Shown: positions 63,256 to 64,000 of the stretch, one piece after another
Layout: the number at the start of each line of letters is the position of its first letter
Numbering within the stretch: position 1 is the stretch's first letter
NCBI RefSeq assembly: GCF_014197015.1
Contig: NZ_JACIET010000003.1
Coordinates: 1 to 64,000 of the forward strand
DNA: 64,000 bases
Reading direction: 5' to 3'
From: Niveibacterium umoris
GTDB lineage: Bacteria; Pseudomonadota; Gammaproteobacteria; Burkholderiales; Rhodocyclaceae
Notes under the pieces: generated by a model
The model's input: the letters and a program-made list of their open reading frames with translations, nothing else
Databases searched by the model: none
Told to the model about the DNA's origin: nothing
Made by a program: the position numbers and the translations under genes

Positions 63256-64000
63256 TTACTTCTTCGCCGAGTCAGATTCTGGCGGCGGAATGTCCGGCGG
63301 CGGCAGGTCCGGCGCCGACGTGTCCGCCCCGGGGGGCGTCAAATCGGGCTCATTCATCTGATCGAGCGGAATATCGAGTTGCACCTTGTCGACATCGACA
63401 TCGACTTTCTTGTCCAGCCCCATCGTGACCAAGCCCGGGAACACGATTATGAGCGCCACCATGATGACCTGGATCACCACAAAGGGAACTGCACCCCAGT
63501 AGATGTCGGTGGTCTTCACGCTCGCCGGCGCGACCGAGCGCAGGTAGAAAAGCGCGAAGCCGAAGGGCGGGTGCATGAACGAGGTTTGCATGTTCACGCC
63601 GAGCAGCACGCCGAACCAGATCAGGTCGATACCCAGCTTCTCTGCCACCGGCCCGAGCAGCGGCACGACGATGAAGGACAGCTCGAAGAAGTCGAGGAAG
63701 AAGGCAAGCAGGAAGACCAGGATGTTCACCACGATCAGGAAGCCCACCTGGCCACCCGGCAGATCCAGCAGCAGATGCTCAACCCATTTGTGGCCATCCA
63801 CACCATAGAAGGTGAGGCTGAACACCCGCGCGCCGACCAGGATGAAGACCACGAAGGCGGTGAGCTTGGCGGTGGACTCCATGGCCTGCTTGAGGAGTTT
63901 CACGTCCAGCCGCTTGCGCAGCACCGCCATGATCAGCGCACCGGTCGCGCCCATCGCACCGCCTTCGGTCGGCGTGGCAATGCCAAGGAAGATCGTGCCC
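63256..64000 (-). CDS. TRAP transporter large permease (DctM), C-terminal part; 5' end outside window
   Basis: The frame runs off the right edge (residues before the visible Met read GIATPTEGGA, a DctM signature). About 248 residues remain. Hydrophobic helices such as FLIVVNILVFLLAFFLDFFE and NMQTSFMHPPFGFALFYLRS are typical of the large TRAP subunit. The soluble tail (about the last 55 residues, rich in Pro and Asp) is unusually long. It probably pairs with the binding protein at 60845, though they are on opposite strands. Confidence 0.9.
   Translation of the reverse strand, partial: GTIFLGIATPTEGGAMGATGALIMAVLRKRLDVKLLKQAMESTAKLTAFVVFILVGARVFSLTFYGVDGHKWVEHLLLDLPGGQVGFLIVVNILVFLLAFFLDFFELSFIVVPLLGPVAEKLGIDLIWFGVLLGVNMQTSFMHPPFGFALFYLRSVAPASVKTTDIYWGAVPFVVIQVIMVALIIVFPGLVTMGLDKKVDVDVDKVQLDIPLDQMNEPDLTPPGADTSAPDLPPPDIPPPESDSAKK

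Overview
The window is a high-GC stretch of a betaproteobacterial chromosome. Rhodocyclales is the best guess (inference): it carries coq7, rppH, proS, xseB-ispA-dxs, folE2, rplM-rpsI, msrPQ, mog-darP-pmbA and a TakP-type TRAP transporter in the style and order I associate with that group. It is almost fully coding. I see no tRNA or rRNA genes, CRISPR array, insertion sequence or phage genes.

Left part (1-10,200): cell-surface adhesion. The 3' end of a large type I-secreted adhesin (VCBS repeats, PA14-like domain, RTX repeats) is followed by a TetR regulator with a probable operator/promoter, a four-repeat DUF4397 lipoprotein, and a Lap-type control module. That module is lapD (degenerate GGDEF/EAL receptor) with lapG (periplasmic cysteine protease), and divergently a LapE/TolC-like outer-membrane channel carrying an extra C-terminal NTF2-like domain.

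Middle-left (10,200-24,600): housekeeping. A Rieske oxygenase, xseB-ispA-dxs, folE2, rplM-rpsI, an OsmC protein, coq7, rppH, proS, a lytic transglycosylase, a small lipoprotein with an ECF sigma/anti-sigma pair, and msrPQ. The gap upstream of rplM holds a candidate small RNA with anti-Shine-Dalgarno motifs on the minus strand.

Centre (24,634-47,851, all minus strand): the most striking region. A 2,964-residue protein made of roughly 110 copies of a 25-residue Ser/Thr-rich repeat, with a C-terminal type I secretion module, heads a run of ten genes. After it come four TPR-SPINDLY (GT41/OGT-like) glycosyltransferases, a TPR-GT9-like-methyltransferase fusion, two more methyltransferases, a type I ABC exporter and its HlyD adaptor. 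Most of these genes overlap by a few bases. A rho-independent terminator lies between the giant gene and the rest. I infer a system in which the giant repeat protein is O-glycosylated, perhaps with methylated sugars, in the cytoplasm and exported by its own type I pump, probably using the LapE/TolC channel encoded elsewhere in the window.

Right part (48,286-64,000): a TonB-dependent receptor with YfiR and a histidine kinase; a lipoprotein fusing polysaccharide deacetylase, caspase, EF-hand and TPR domains; glgX; mog-darP; pmbA; a TRAP substrate-binding protein; a yybP-ykoY manganese riboswitch upstream of a TerC/Alx protein; and the 3' part of a TRAP large permease running off the window.
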